Part shown: piece after piece, positions 17,367 to 25,764 of the stretch
Position numbering within the stretch: the first letter of the stretch is position 1
How the letters are laid out: every line of letters starts with the position of its first letter
Assembly: GCA_965228005.1 (NCBI GenBank)
Contig: CBDDGV010000001.1
Coordinates: 372,001-436,000 of the forward strand
Source: JBCCXZ01 sp965228005
Lineage (GTDB): Bacteria; Planctomycetota; Planctomycetia; Pirellulales; Lacipirellulaceae
DNA: 64,000 nt
Reading direction: 5' to 3'
The notes under the pieces: model-generated
The model's database searches: none
What the model was told of the DNA's origin: nothing
The model's input: the letters and a program-made list of their open reading frames with translations, nothing else
Program-made: the position numbers and the translations under genes

Positions 17367-19675
17367 AGGTTCGCCCCCGCCGCGGGTTCAAGCTTCCATT
17401 CGTCGACGTTCTGGTACAGGGTCACCGGCGAGGCGCCGACGCCGGTGAGGCGGGCGGTGTGCGCGAGCCGGTTGACCGTCTGCCAGAGCGGTATGACGGG
17501 CAGGTCGTTGTGGGCGATCTCGTGGATTTCGGCGAGCTTCGATCGGGCCGATTCCCAGACCTCGACGCGGTCGAGCTGGTTGAGCAGCACGCTCATCGCG
17601 GGGGCGCAGCGGCCGGCGAGCCCGTTGGGGCCGAGCAGCCGGCGGGCGTCGACGAGGGGCTCGCGGATCGAGATCTCGGCGTAAAGGAGGTCGTACTCGA
17701 CCGAGCCGGTTTGGTCGGGGCTGATCCGGAGGAGCTCGACGGGGATGCCGATCGCCCCGAGCTGCAGCCGCATGCTCTGGCAGGCGGTGGTGGCGAGCGG
17801 GTCGGGCGTGTGCGCCAGGATCAGCGGGCGTAGGACGTCGGGCGGCTCCGCGGCGGTTTGCTCCTCGTCCTCGCCTTGCTTGGCGGCGGCTTGCTTGAGC
17901 ACCCCTGCGCGGGCCACGCCGGCGAGGAGCGCCGCGAGGCGCGGCTCGTACGGGCGGGGGTTAATCTGCCGGCTGTAGCCGTAGCCCACCGGGTCGGTGA
18001 GCGTGACGCCTGGAGGCATCGGGCCGCTGACGACCTGGAAGCCGGTTTGCTGCTGCCCCGCGAGCAGGATGTCGTTGAGGATCTGCTTGCGGTCGATCCC
18101 GTACACGAGGGCTCTGCGGAACTCGGCGCGGCCCAGCAGCGGGTTCTCGAAGTTCAGCAGCAGCGCGTGCACGGTCGGCAAGCGGTAGTCGACCAGCTTG
18201 AGGCTGCGCTGGCGCTTGATGGAATCGACCTGCCAGGGCGGCACTCGGTCGAGCACGTCGACGCGGCCGGTCACAAGAGCTTGGAGGGCTTCGGCGTCGC
18301 TCTCGAACGCGATTTCCTGCACCGCCTTGGGGCCGGCGTGGCCGCCGTCGCGGGCGAGGTAATCGGCTGTCAATTCGCTCCGGGACGCGAGCCGGAACAC
18401 GGTGGACTGCTCGGCGCCGATCTGCGAGAGCGGCAGGTCGAGCAACGGCTCGGGGCGGATGTGGGGGCGATGCCACGTGATGCTCACGCGGCGGCCCTGC
18501 GACATGGCCACGCGGTCGAGCGCGGCGGCGAGGTTCACCGCCCGGTCGTGCGCGGCGGGGTCGGCGGCGGCGAGAACGCCCAACGCCAGCCGGTGCGGGG
18601 TGACGCCGCTGGAGAGCGCCGCGTCGTTGAGGGTGACGGTAAGCTCTTGGCCGGTGGTGCTCGGTTCGAGCCGGGCGTAGTTGCTGCGGTAGATGCCGCC
18701 CTCGCTGCCGAAGTCTTCGAGGCTGACGAGCCGGTCCTGCATCAGCCCGGCGACGCGGGCCGCGGCGCGGTTCACCAACCCGTCCTCGGGACGCTCAGGG
18801 GCGAGCGCTGCGACGGCGACCGTCACCTGAGGCCAAGCCCGGTCGATCTGCTGCTGCAACTCGCCCGCCCCCCGCGCGGTGGGCAGGATGGCGAGCGCGG
18901 CCCGTACAGATTCGCGGGCCGCGGCGAAGTCGCGGTTGGCCAGGGCGGCGCGGGCCTTCTGGAGCTGCTGACCGGCGGCGGTTGCGAACCGCTGGTCCCA
19001 CTGCGGCACGTTCGGCGGGTTCAACGAACGGAACGACTGCCGGACAAGGTTGAGCACGCCGCGGGCGCCGTCGTAGTCGTTTTCGGCTAGCCGGGCGCGG
19101 ATCATCCGGTCGCTCACGGCGCGGACGGCGTTCTTGAGCGTGGGGTGGTTCGGGTTCAGGTCGTGCAGGGAGAGGAGGATCGCCAGGGCCTCTTCGTATT
19201 GTCCCTCTCGGAAGGCGCGGCCGGCGTCGTCGCGGAGGTAGTCCTGCGTCGCTTGAGCAAGGCCGCGGAGGTCGGGGTAGTTCTTGTGCAGGAAGGCGAG
19301 GTACTCGTACGACTCGAGCAGCTTCCCGGCGCGGCCGAGCCGGCGGGCTTCCGCGAGGAGGACCTGCTCGTACAGGTCGATGCGGGCGATGTCTGACCAG
19401 TTGGGGGCGTAGAGCACCGACGGGTCGCTGAGGCGACGCAGCTCCAGCTGACCGCTAGCAGGCAGCGGGCGGGGGACCTTGCGGCCGGGGAGGTCCAGTA
19501 GCTGCACGTCGAAGGAAACATTGCCTTCTTTGAGTGTCACGCGGTCGAACGGCGCGCGGTCGAGCAGTCGGGTTGGTTTCTTGTCCTGCGCAACGCAGAC
19601 ACCCGCCATCAGCAGCGTGAGCGTCGCCGCGGCCAGGCGGCAGACGCACGAATCGGCTTGGAGGCAGGTTCTCAC
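17363..19675 (-). CDS. TPR-like N-terminus fused to a family 5 extracellular solute-binding domain
   Basis: A 770-residue exported protein. The signal peptide is MRTCLQADSCVCRLAAATLT then LLMAGVCVAQ. Residues ~40-240 are helical and repeat-like (LYEQVLLAEARRLGRAGKLL, YEYLAFLHKNYPDLRGL, FREGQYEEALAILLSLHDLN), so TPR-type. From ~260 the sequence resembles peptide/nickel-type substrate-binding proteins (SBP_bac_5), with VQEIAFESDAEALQALVTGR then VDVLDRVPPWQV, FRRALVYGIDRKQILNDILL, YDLLYAEI and HNDLPVIPLWQTVNRLAH. No transporter permease or ATPase is nearby. GTG 19675 overlaps the stop of the upstream propeller gene by four bases. Binding to a peptide-like ligand is possible, but transport is not shown. 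Confidence 0.82.
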   Translation of the reverse strand: MRTCLQADSCVCRLAAATLTLLMAGVCVAQDKKPTRLLDRAPFDRVTLKEGNVSFDVQLLDLPGRKVPRPLPASGQLELRRLSDPSVLYAPNWSDIARIDLYEQVLLAEARRLGRAGKLLESYEYLAFLHKNYPDLRGLAQATQDYLRDDAGRAFREGQYEEALAILLSLHDLNPNHPTLKNAVRAVSDRMIRARLAENDYDGARGVLNLVRQSFRSLNPPNVPQWDQRFATAAGQQLQKARAALANRDFAAARESVRAALAILPTARGAGELQQQIDRAWPQVTVAVAALAPERPEDGLVNRAAARVAGLMQDRLVSLEDFGSEGGIYRSNYARLEPSTTGQELTVTLNDAALSSGVTPHRLALGVLAAADPAAHDRAVNLAAALDRVAMSQGRRVSITWHRPHIRPEPLLDLPLSQIGAEQSTVFRLASRSELTADYLARDGGHAGPKAVQEIAFESDAEALQALVTGRVDVLDRVPPWQVDSIKRQRSLKLVDYRLPTVHALLLNFENPLLGRAEFRRALVYGIDRKQILNDILLAGQQQTGFQVVSGPMPPGVTLTDPVGYGYSRQINPRPYEPRLAALLAGVARAGVLKQAAAKQGEDEEQTAAEPPDVLRPLILAHTPDPLATTACQSMRLQLGAIGIPVELLRISPDQTGSVEYDLLYAEISIREPLVDARRLLGPNGLAGRCAPAMSVLLNQLDRVEVWESARSKLAEIHEIAHNDLPVIPLWQTVNRLAHTARLTGVGASPVTLYQNVDEWKLEPAAGANL

Positions 19676-22600
19676 GGTTTGTCTACCACCAAGAGGGCGC
19701 CGTCGTGGCCGGCGACGACCAAACGCCTGTTGAAACCGACCGGGCCGAAGGCCGCGGGCTGGTCGAGTTCGACCGACCCGGTGACCTCGCCGCTCTGCAT
19801 GTCCAGGCGGAGCAGTTCCGAGGCCGAGAGGACGAGCGCGGAGCCGCCTTCGTCGAGCGGCTTGCCGATCGGGAGCCGGCCCTCGAGAGGCGCCCGCCAA
19901 GCGACGCCGGTGCCGGGCTCGACGCAAACGAGCTCCGAACCCGCGGTCGCCAGCAGCAGCCTGCCGCCGACGGCGAACGGCCCCCAGGAAACGGCCGAAC
20001 CGATGCTCACCGGCTGGCCCTCTTCGAGGGTCGGCAGCGCGTAGGTGACGAGCGAGCCCTGGTCGGAGACCGCGAACGCCTGGTTGCCGACCACCGCGAG
20101 CCGTCCCACCAGCTTGGCGTCGGCGAGGTTGACCTCGGCCGCTGCTTTGAAGTGCGGGGCCGGTTCGTTCTCCAGCCCGATCAGGTAGAGCTTCTTGCTG
20201 CCGTCCGACGCCACCAGCATCGGTGCGTCTCCGCCGTCGTACGCGGCCGGGACGATCCAGGGCACTTCCTGTCCGGGGCCAACCGGCGGCGCGAACGGCG
20301 TGGCGACCAACTTGGCGGAATCGGCGTCGAAGACCGCGACCTGCCCCACGGCGGTGGGTGCGACGAACCAATCGCCCCACGCTGTGATCTCGCAGGCGAG
20401 CTTGCCGGGGAGTTGGAGGGTGCGGATGGCTCCGCGGGGGGCGCCGGGGCGGAGGTGCAGGGCGTCGCCCTTGCCAACGGCCCCGATCGCCAGACGGCCG
20501 CTGCCCAGGTCGGCCACGGTGTCGTAGACCGCGTCGGCGCCGGGGGCGGCCCGTTGCGACTCGTCCTGCACCCGCCGGGCGAAGCTCTGCCGCTCGAGCA
20601 GGAAGGCCGCGCCCGAGGTTGCCGTCGCCGAGATGCGGGGGCCTTGTGTGTTTACGGCGGGCGCCCCGGCGAGCGGGACGGCGAGCGTGGTTTCCCAGAG
20701 GGAACGGCCGGAGGCGGTTTCGTTGGCAGAGACTACGAGCCCGGCGCCGTCTGCCGGCCTCCGCGCGTGGATGACCACACGCTCGATGACCGTCAGCGGG
20801 CCGTCGAACGTGTCCCCGAAGTGGACGTCCTCCACGTCTTGCACGAGCAACCGATTGCCGGTGGGCACCACTTCGAGTTTGAGCAGCTGGTTGCCGGCCA
20901 CCCAGAGGTCGCCGTCGACGAAGGCCGCGAAGCGAGCGACGGGTTCCCCCCGCAGCCCGTCGCGGGCAGCGACGCGCGTGAAGGCCGTGTCCTTGTTGCC
21001 GGTGCCGACATCAAACACCTGGATGACGCCGGTGGTGGAGAGCACGCCCAGTCGTCGGCCCGAGGCGACTGGGGCTGTGGCGACGATGCCTTCGACCCTC
21101 GAGTCGGCGACCTCGTTGGTGATCACGCCGTTCTCGTCGGTCCCCAGCACGTGCACGCGGCTGGTCGCCACGCCGGTCTTCTCGGTGACCACCACTTTGT
21201 TGAGCACCGGGACGGGCGGCACCGAGATGCTCCCCTTCTGGTGCCCCAGGAAGTAGACGCCGAGGCACGAGTAGTCGGCCGTGGCGAGGGTGTAGACGCT
21301 GGAGTGCTCTCCGGCCAGATAGATGAGCTCGCCGTTGGAGCTAACCGCGGGCGGCGAGCGGAGCGGCTGGCCGAACTCGACAAATCCCCGCAGGCCGCCC
21401 GTTTCGAGGTCGACCACGTGCAGTTTGCCCGATCGGCCGGACAGCAGCACCGCATCGCCGGCGACGACCGGGGCGGCGGTTCGCTCGCCGATCTCCTGCC
21501 GCCAGATGAGCTTGCCGGTGGACTTGGAGAGGCAGAGCAGTTCGTTGTGGGCGAGCCCGAGGACAAGGAGTCGATCGTTCTCAAGCGGGACCGGGGTATT
21601 CCGCTGGCCGGCTCCGACGAACCGCCGCCACAAGAGCCGCCCGTCTGCGGCGTCGAGCGCGTAGACCGCGCCGTCGGCGTCGACGGTAACCGTCCCGGTG
21701 ACCCCGCTGGCCTCGGTACTGCCGCGTTCGGCCAGGGCGAGGGTGGCCACGATCTTCGACGGACGCTCCTCGGTGGACGCCGCCCTGCCCTCTTCGACGA
21801 ACCGGACGACCGCCTTCTCGGAGGCGGCGATCTCCGCGACACGCGCCGCGAGCGATTCGTCGTTGATCAGGCCGGGGTGCTTCTCCAACAGCGCCCGGTG
21901 CAGTGCGTACGCCTCGGCGGGGTCGGACGCCTCGATCGCCTCGGCGATCTTCGCCAACCCGTCGCGGAGGTCAACCGCTTGCTGCTGCGACCGCTCGACG
22001 CGGGCGAGCGTCTCCTGGACCTGTTCGATCAGGGCGTCGTTGCGGAGCTGCTTGGGCACGAACTTGGTGTTCACGCAGAGCGACAACGCCTCGCGGGCCT
22101 GATCGACGCGCTGCTTGATCAGGTCCAGGTCGTCGGATGCTTCGGCCTGGTTGGCGAGCGATTCGGCAATGAACGGGAGCCGTGAAGCGAAGTCTTCCTG
22201 AGCGGTCTCGAAGGCCGGCTCGTCTTGGATGTTGTCCAAGACCGACTTGGCGGTCTCGAGCGCACGGGCGTAATCGGTGCTGCTCTCGGTGGCGTTCCAG
22301 AGGCGTGCAACGCCCAGCTGGACCCGGGCCTCGCTGTACTCGGCGTGCGAGGGGTACTCCTCGACGAACCGTTCGTAGAGCTTGATCGCCTGGGTGTAGG
22401 AGGAGCCGTCGTAGAACTCGCGGGCCTCCTTGAGGATGGTGTCGCCGCTCTCGCGGTTGATGAGCCAGTAGATCAACGCGCCCGAGGCGATGAGGACGAT
22501 CAGCCCTCCGCCGCCGAGCAGCAGCAGCGGCGAGTCCCACTCGTTGCCTTTCTTGGCTTGCGACTTCTTCTTTTTCTTTTTCTTGCTTGTGCTTGTTTCC

Positions 22601-23049
22601 GGTTCGTCCGCGGGCACCGCGTCCATCGAATCGGAGACGAAGGCTGCCATCTCGGCGTGCGACGTCGAAGAGAGCGACGCCTCTTCGGGCTCTGCCTCTG
22701 GTACGGCTGGCACGTCGGCGACCGGGGCGATGGTGGGCGTCGAGTCGCCGCTGGCCGGGGCGTCGGAGACGATACTCCCCTTGGTGGCGGGCGGCTCCTC
22801 GGGCATCTGCGGCAGCACGGAGATGCCGAGGATGCTCGACTCGGCGCTGGCGGTGACCGAGAGGACGCTGGAGAGCAAGTCCTTCGCCTGGCGGCGGGTG
22901 ACCAGCTCTTTCTTGACCAGGTACTTGAGGATCGACTTCGACGTGAGCCGTTTGTCGCCTTTGGCGACCTTCTCGCGGATCTTGCCTACGACCGATGCGG
23001 AGACCAGTCCGCGTTCTTCTAGCACGTCGAGGAAGGGTTCTGGCTTCAT
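19672..23049 (-). CDS. Giant membrane-anchored PQQ-type beta-propeller protein
   Basis: A 1125-residue protein. Residues 1-65 form a small helical domain (LDVLEERGLVSASVVGKIRE, TSKSILKYLVKKELVTRRQA) like the planctomycete kinase N-terminal region. A disordered acidic linker and a Lys-rich run (SKKKKKKKSQAKKG) follow, then one membrane helix near 172-193 (LLLLGGGGLIVLIASGALIY). A TPR-like stretch contains YTQAIKLYERFVEEYPSHAE. From ~430 on there are PQQ/quinoprotein-like blades such as GAVYALDAADGRLLWRRFVG, ELLCLSKSTGKLIWRQEIGE and GKLHVVDLETGGLRG. The propeller should lie outside the cytoplasmic membrane. Such propellers act as binding scaffolds as often as enzymes (compare BamB), and I see no evidence of quinone chemistry. 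Confidence 0.85.
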   Translation of the reverse strand: MKPEPFLDVLEERGLVSASVVGKIREKVAKGDKRLTSKSILKYLVKKELVTRRQAKDLLSSVLSVTASAESSILGISVLPQMPEEPPATKGSIVSDAPASGDSTPTIAPVADVPAVPEAEPEEASLSSTSHAEMAAFVSDSMDAVPADEPETSTSKKKKKKKSQAKKGNEWDSPLLLLGGGGLIVLIASGALIYWLINRESGDTILKEAREFYDGSSYTQAIKLYERFVEEYPSHAEYSEARVQLGVARLWNATESSTDYARALETAKSVLDNIQDEPAFETAQEDFASRLPFIAESLANQAEASDDLDLIKQRVDQAREALSLCVNTKFVPKQLRNDALIEQVQETLARVERSQQQAVDLRDGLAKIAEAIEASDPAEAYALHRALLEKHPGLINDESLAARVAEIAASEKAVVRFVEEGRAASTEERPSKIVATLALAERGSTEASGVTGTVTVDADGAVYALDAADGRLLWRRFVGAGQRNTPVPLENDRLLVLGLAHNELLCLSKSTGKLIWRQEIGERTAAPVVAGDAVLLSGRSGKLHVVDLETGGLRGFVEFGQPLRSPPAVSSNGELIYLAGEHSSVYTLATADYSCLGVYFLGHQKGSISVPPVPVLNKVVVTEKTGVATSRVHVLGTDENGVITNEVADSRVEGIVATAPVASGRRLGVLSTTGVIQVFDVGTGNKDTAFTRVAARDGLRGEPVARFAAFVDGDLWVAGNQLLKLEVVPTGNRLLVQDVEDVHFGDTFDGPLTVIERVVIHARRPADGAGLVVSANETASGRSLWETTLAVPLAGAPAVNTQGPRISATATSGAAFLLERQSFARRVQDESQRAAPGADAVYDTVADLGSGRLAIGAVGKGDALHLRPGAPRGAIRTLQLPGKLACEITAWGDWFVAPTAVGQVAVFDADSAKLVATPFAPPVGPGQEVPWIVPAAYDGGDAPMLVASDGSKKLYLIGLENEPAPHFKAAAEVNLADAKLVGRLAVVGNQAFAVSDQGSLVTYALPTLEEGQPVSIGSAVSWGPFAVGGRLLLATAGSELVCVEPGTGVAWRAPLEGRLPIGKPLDEGGSALVLSASELLRLDMQSGEVTGSVELDQPAAFGPVGFNRRLVVAGHDGALLVVDKP

Positions 23050-23119
23050 GGCCGGTCGTGGTGTTCCTAACGGTGGAGCGTCCGACGCTCGTGGCGGGGC
23101 AATTGGTTTAGGGGCCGAG

Positions 23120-23620
23120 TCAGAAGTCGAGGTCGCCGTCTTCGTAGCTCATCAGCCGGATCTCGTTCATGCCCTCGCCGCTGCCGGCGTCGAGCGCGGC
23201 GACGACTTTCTCGTGGCGGGCGTCTCCGTTGGCTTGGACCAGCAGCTTGGCGGGCCCGGAACGGTCGGAGCCGCGGGCCTCTCGGAGCTTCAGGAGCATC
23301 TCTTGGTTGCTGGTGACGCGGTGCTCGTCCTCTCCCAGCTCGGGAGAGCTGATCCAGTACACGTTGTCGCCGTCGATGCGGACGACGATCGAGTTCTCCT
23401 CGGGGTCCTCATTCGTCTGCGAGGCGGTGGATTCGTCGCTGACCGGCGGGATCTCGATGGCCTTCTGCAGGGCAAAGGCCGCGGTGATCATGAAGAAGAT
23501 CAGCAGCAGGAAAGTCACGTCCACCATGGGCGTGAGGTCGAGCTCCTCCTCGTCGCCGCCCCGGTCGGGCATCATCGAGTCGTCTTCTTCGACGAGGACG
23601 TTGGTGTTCTCGATCGCCAC
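23120..23620 (-). CDS. ExbD/TolR family protein
   Basis: A 166-residue single-span membrane protein. The N-terminal cytoplasmic piece leads to LDLTPMVDVTFLLLIFFMIT, the family's transmembrane segment with the conserved Asp needed for proton coupling. The C-terminal part is periplasmic, with ENSIVVRIDGDNVYWIS and AKLLVQANGDARHEKVVAAL typical of the family fold. It uses a GTG start 11 bases after the stop of a second ExbD-type gene. Together with the upstream ExbB-type protein it should form a proton-driven motor unit. The partner that receives the energy is not identified. Confidence 0.92.
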   Translation of the reverse strand: MAIENTNVLVEEDDSMMPDRGGDEEELDLTPMVDVTFLLLIFFMITAAFALQKAIEIPPVSDESTASQTNEDPEENSIVVRIDGDNVYWISSPELGEDEHRVTSNQEMLLKLREARGSDRSGPAKLLVQANGDARHEKVVAALDAGSGEGMNEIRLMSYEDGDLDF

Positions 23621-23631
23621 GGCGGGGCTCC

Positions 23632-24117
23632 TCAGTCGGCTTCCAGGACGGCGAGGTGGATCTTGGCGCCCTCGACCTTGGAGACGGCCTTGATCACCCG
23701 GGCCACGTCGCGGTGGGCGACGTTGCGGTCGGCCTTGATGATGACGTTCTCCTTGGGCTTGTCGCCCTCGCGGGCCTGGGCGACGGCCTCGCGGATCAGC
23801 TCGGTCTGCTGTTCTTCGTCCTCGGGGAGGACCTTGTCGTCTATCTCGCCGTCGGCCAGGTAGACCGGTGCGGTGTCGATGCCGCCGGTACCGACGGTGA
23901 TGAAGAACGACTCCCGCTCGCCGACGCCGTTGCCGTACTTCGCGGCGGGGAGCTGAAACGACGACTGCTGATCGGGGGTGGAGCAGACGAGGAAGAAGAT
24001 CAGCAGCAGGAACGTGATGTCGATCATGGGCGTGATGTCCATGTCGTTATCGGCGTCGCGGTCTTTGCTGGCGACCAACGGTGCTTCGTCGTCTTCGATG
24101 TCGGGGACTTCTGGCAC
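23632..24117 (-). CDS. ExbD/TolR family protein
   Basis: A 161-residue protein with the same layout as its downstream neighbour. The transmembrane segment reads MDITPMIDITFLLLIFFLVC and includes the proton-coupling Asp. The periplasmic domain contains ENVIIKADRNVAHRDVARVI. An acidic N-terminus (PEVPDIEDDEAPLVASKDRD) precedes the helix. The start is GTG 24117. Two different ExbD copies beside one ExbB are common in planctomycetes and suggest a hetero-oligomeric stator. Confidence 0.92.
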   Translation of the reverse strand: MPEVPDIEDDEAPLVASKDRDADNDMDITPMIDITFLLLIFFLVCSTPDQQSSFQLPAAKYGNGVGERESFFITVGTGGIDTAPVYLADGEIDDKVLPEDEEQQTELIREAVAQAREGDKPKENVIIKADRNVAHRDVARVIKAVSKVEGAKIHLAVLEAD

Positions 24118-24172
24118 GCTAGCTTCTTGTTCTCGCTGTTTGACTCATTGGGTTTATTAGCGCTCAAGCCGC

Positions 24173-24808
24173 CTAGCCGCCGGACGGGAGCAGCACCTTC
24201 ATGCTCTCCATCAGCCGGCCGAGGCCGGCGCCGATGAGGTCTTCCATCTTGCGGAGGCGGACGTTGACGCTGGCGGTGCAGAGCACCAGCGGCACGGCGA
24301 TGGCCAGCCCGCACGCGGTGGTGATCAGGGCGAACTGGATGTCCTTGGCCATGGCGATGGTGTCGACCTTCTCGCCGCTGGAGAGGTTGGCGAAGGCGCC
24401 CATCATGCCCATGACCGTACCGAGCAGGCCGATCATGGGGGCGCTCTTGATGACGGTGGAAACCCAGCTCAGGCGGTGGTCGATGTCGGACATCACGTCC
24501 TGCTGGAACCGCTCCGAGACGCGGCGGCGGAGCTTGTTGTAGCCGAGCTGGCGGTTGTTGATCGCGTAGAGCGCGAGCTGCGGCATAGCCCGGCGGTCGC
24601 CCTCGCAAAGCTCCATGGCTGCGTCGTAATTCTTTGCGGCGAGCGCCTGTTCCAGCTCGCCAAGGAACTCGTCTTGGTCTTCCTCGTCGACGAAGCGGGT
24701 CTGCCCGACCCGGCGCCAGACCATGATGACGCAGAACGCGCCCCACAGGGCGAGCGTGGCGAGGACGGCGTACACGACGTAGCCGATGAGTGTGAACAGT
24801 GCTTCCAT
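24173..24808 (-). CDS. MotA/TolQ/ExbB proton channel family protein
   Basis: A 211-residue inner-membrane protein with three hydrophobic helices: one at the N-terminus (LIGYVVYAVLATLALWGAFC), and two in the conserved core. The core reads LSWVSTVIKSAPMIGLLGTV, MGMMGAFANLSSGEKVD and ALITTACGLAIAVPLVLCTA. This is the signature of ExbB/TolQ, the channel partner of ExbD/TolR. ATG 24808 is chosen; the longer upstream frame is Arg-rich shadow of the preceding gene. It sits 55 bases before the first ExbD-type gene. Confidence 0.92.
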   Translation of the reverse strand: MEALFTLIGYVVYAVLATLALWGAFCVIMVWRRVGQTRFVDEEDQDEFLGELEQALAAKNYDAAMELCEGDRRAMPQLALYAINNRQLGYNKLRRRVSERFQQDVMSDIDHRLSWVSTVIKSAPMIGLLGTVMGMMGAFANLSSGEKVDTIAMAKDIQFALITTACGLAIAVPLVLCTASVNVRLRKMEDLIGAGLGRLMESMKVLLPSGG

Positions 24809-24867
24809 TGGTGTTCCCGGGGATCGCTCTGGGGGTTCCGGCGGCGCTTGGGTGACTCTGCGGGGGC

Positions 24868-25728
24868 TCAGAAGTACTTCTGAGACAGGACCTTGAATTG
24901 GTAGCCCGAGCCTTCTCTTTCTACGGTGAATACGGTTTGTCGGATGGAGTTGACGTCTCGGCCGTCGGCGTGCTTCTGCTCGATGGTCCAAAGGAGGTCC
25001 TCGACGGCCTTTGGATAGAATAGCAGGACAATCGAGCCGTGTTTGGTGACGTCCGCTTTTCTGGCGAGGGCGTTTGTAAGCGTTGGCATCGGCCCATCTG
25101 CCGCAGATGTGTAGCCGCGCTGGTCGGCCTTCGGGGCTCCGGCCCGGGTCTTGGGGACGCCCTTGGAGAATTCGTAGGCGTAGTGGACCTGGTTGTCTCG
25201 GCCGAGGACTCCGATCTCGATCTTGTTGTGGTCGAGCCAAGCGCCGAAGTCGGTGAGGGACTTGGGCTCGAAGCGGATCGACCACCGCTGCCACCGGGGG
25301 ACGCGTTCGACGACGCCGTCGCCGCCCTCTCCGGCCATGCGGGCGTCGCCCAGGCCCTTGCCTTTGCCGGCCTCCTTGAGAGCATCGACCGCCTCGTCGG
25401 AGAAGAGGGCCTCGTTGAGGCTCTGGTCCATGAGCACGTCAAGCGTGTCTTGCAAAGAAGGCTCGCTGAGGTCGGGGGCGTCCTCGATCCCCGGCGGGTC
25501 GGGCTCTTCGGCCAGGCCTTGGTTGGGGTTTGCGCTGGTCGCCTCGACAGGGACCACGGGGATGGGCTCAACCACCGTGATAACGCGGTTGGTGAAGAAG
25601 ACCACGGCAAGGCCGAACACGGTGAGGCCGACCATCACCAGCAACGCGACGACGAGCGTTGCGGTCCGGTCGTAGGCGTTGACCTGCAGCTGGTAACGCG
25701 ATGATCGTGGGTTGGCGTTCGGAGGCAT
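24868..25728 (-). CDS. Single-span membrane protein of unknown function (TonB-position)
   Basis: A 286-residue protein with a short cytoplasmic N-terminus, one membrane helix (TATLVVALLVMVGLTVFGLA) and a Pro/Glu-rich stretch (EEPDPPGIEDAPDLSEPSLQ) before a globular C-terminal region. The topology resembles TonB/TolA, which sit beside ExbB/ExbD in other bacteria, but no TonB C-terminal motif is visible. The C-terminal half (SLTDFGAWLDHNKIEIGVLG, LARKADVTKHGSIVLLFYPK) is conserved-looking and probably periplasmic. The gene lies 59 bases upstream of exbB. I infer a structural or transducer role in the same complex. Confidence 0.72.
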   Translation of the reverse strand: MPPNANPRSSRYQLQVNAYDRTATLVVALLVMVGLTVFGLAVVFFTNRVITVVEPIPVVPVEATSANPNQGLAEEPDPPGIEDAPDLSEPSLQDTLDVLMDQSLNEALFSDEAVDALKEAGKGKGLGDARMAGEGGDGVVERVPRWQRWSIRFEPKSLTDFGAWLDHNKIEIGVLGRDNQVHYAYEFSKGVPKTRAGAPKADQRGYTSAADGPMPTLTNALARKADVTKHGSIVLLFYPKAVEDLLWTIEQKHADGRDVNSIRQTVFTVEREGSGYQFKVLSQKYF

Positions 25729-25764
25729 GTGGGGCCGGGCCTCGTAGGGCGGGGGCGAGGCGGG

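Noticed and set aside
19705..22185. 826-residue open frame on the plus strand inside the propeller gene
   Set aside because: It is an Arg/Gly/Val-rich mirror of the minus-strand gene with no recognisable content.
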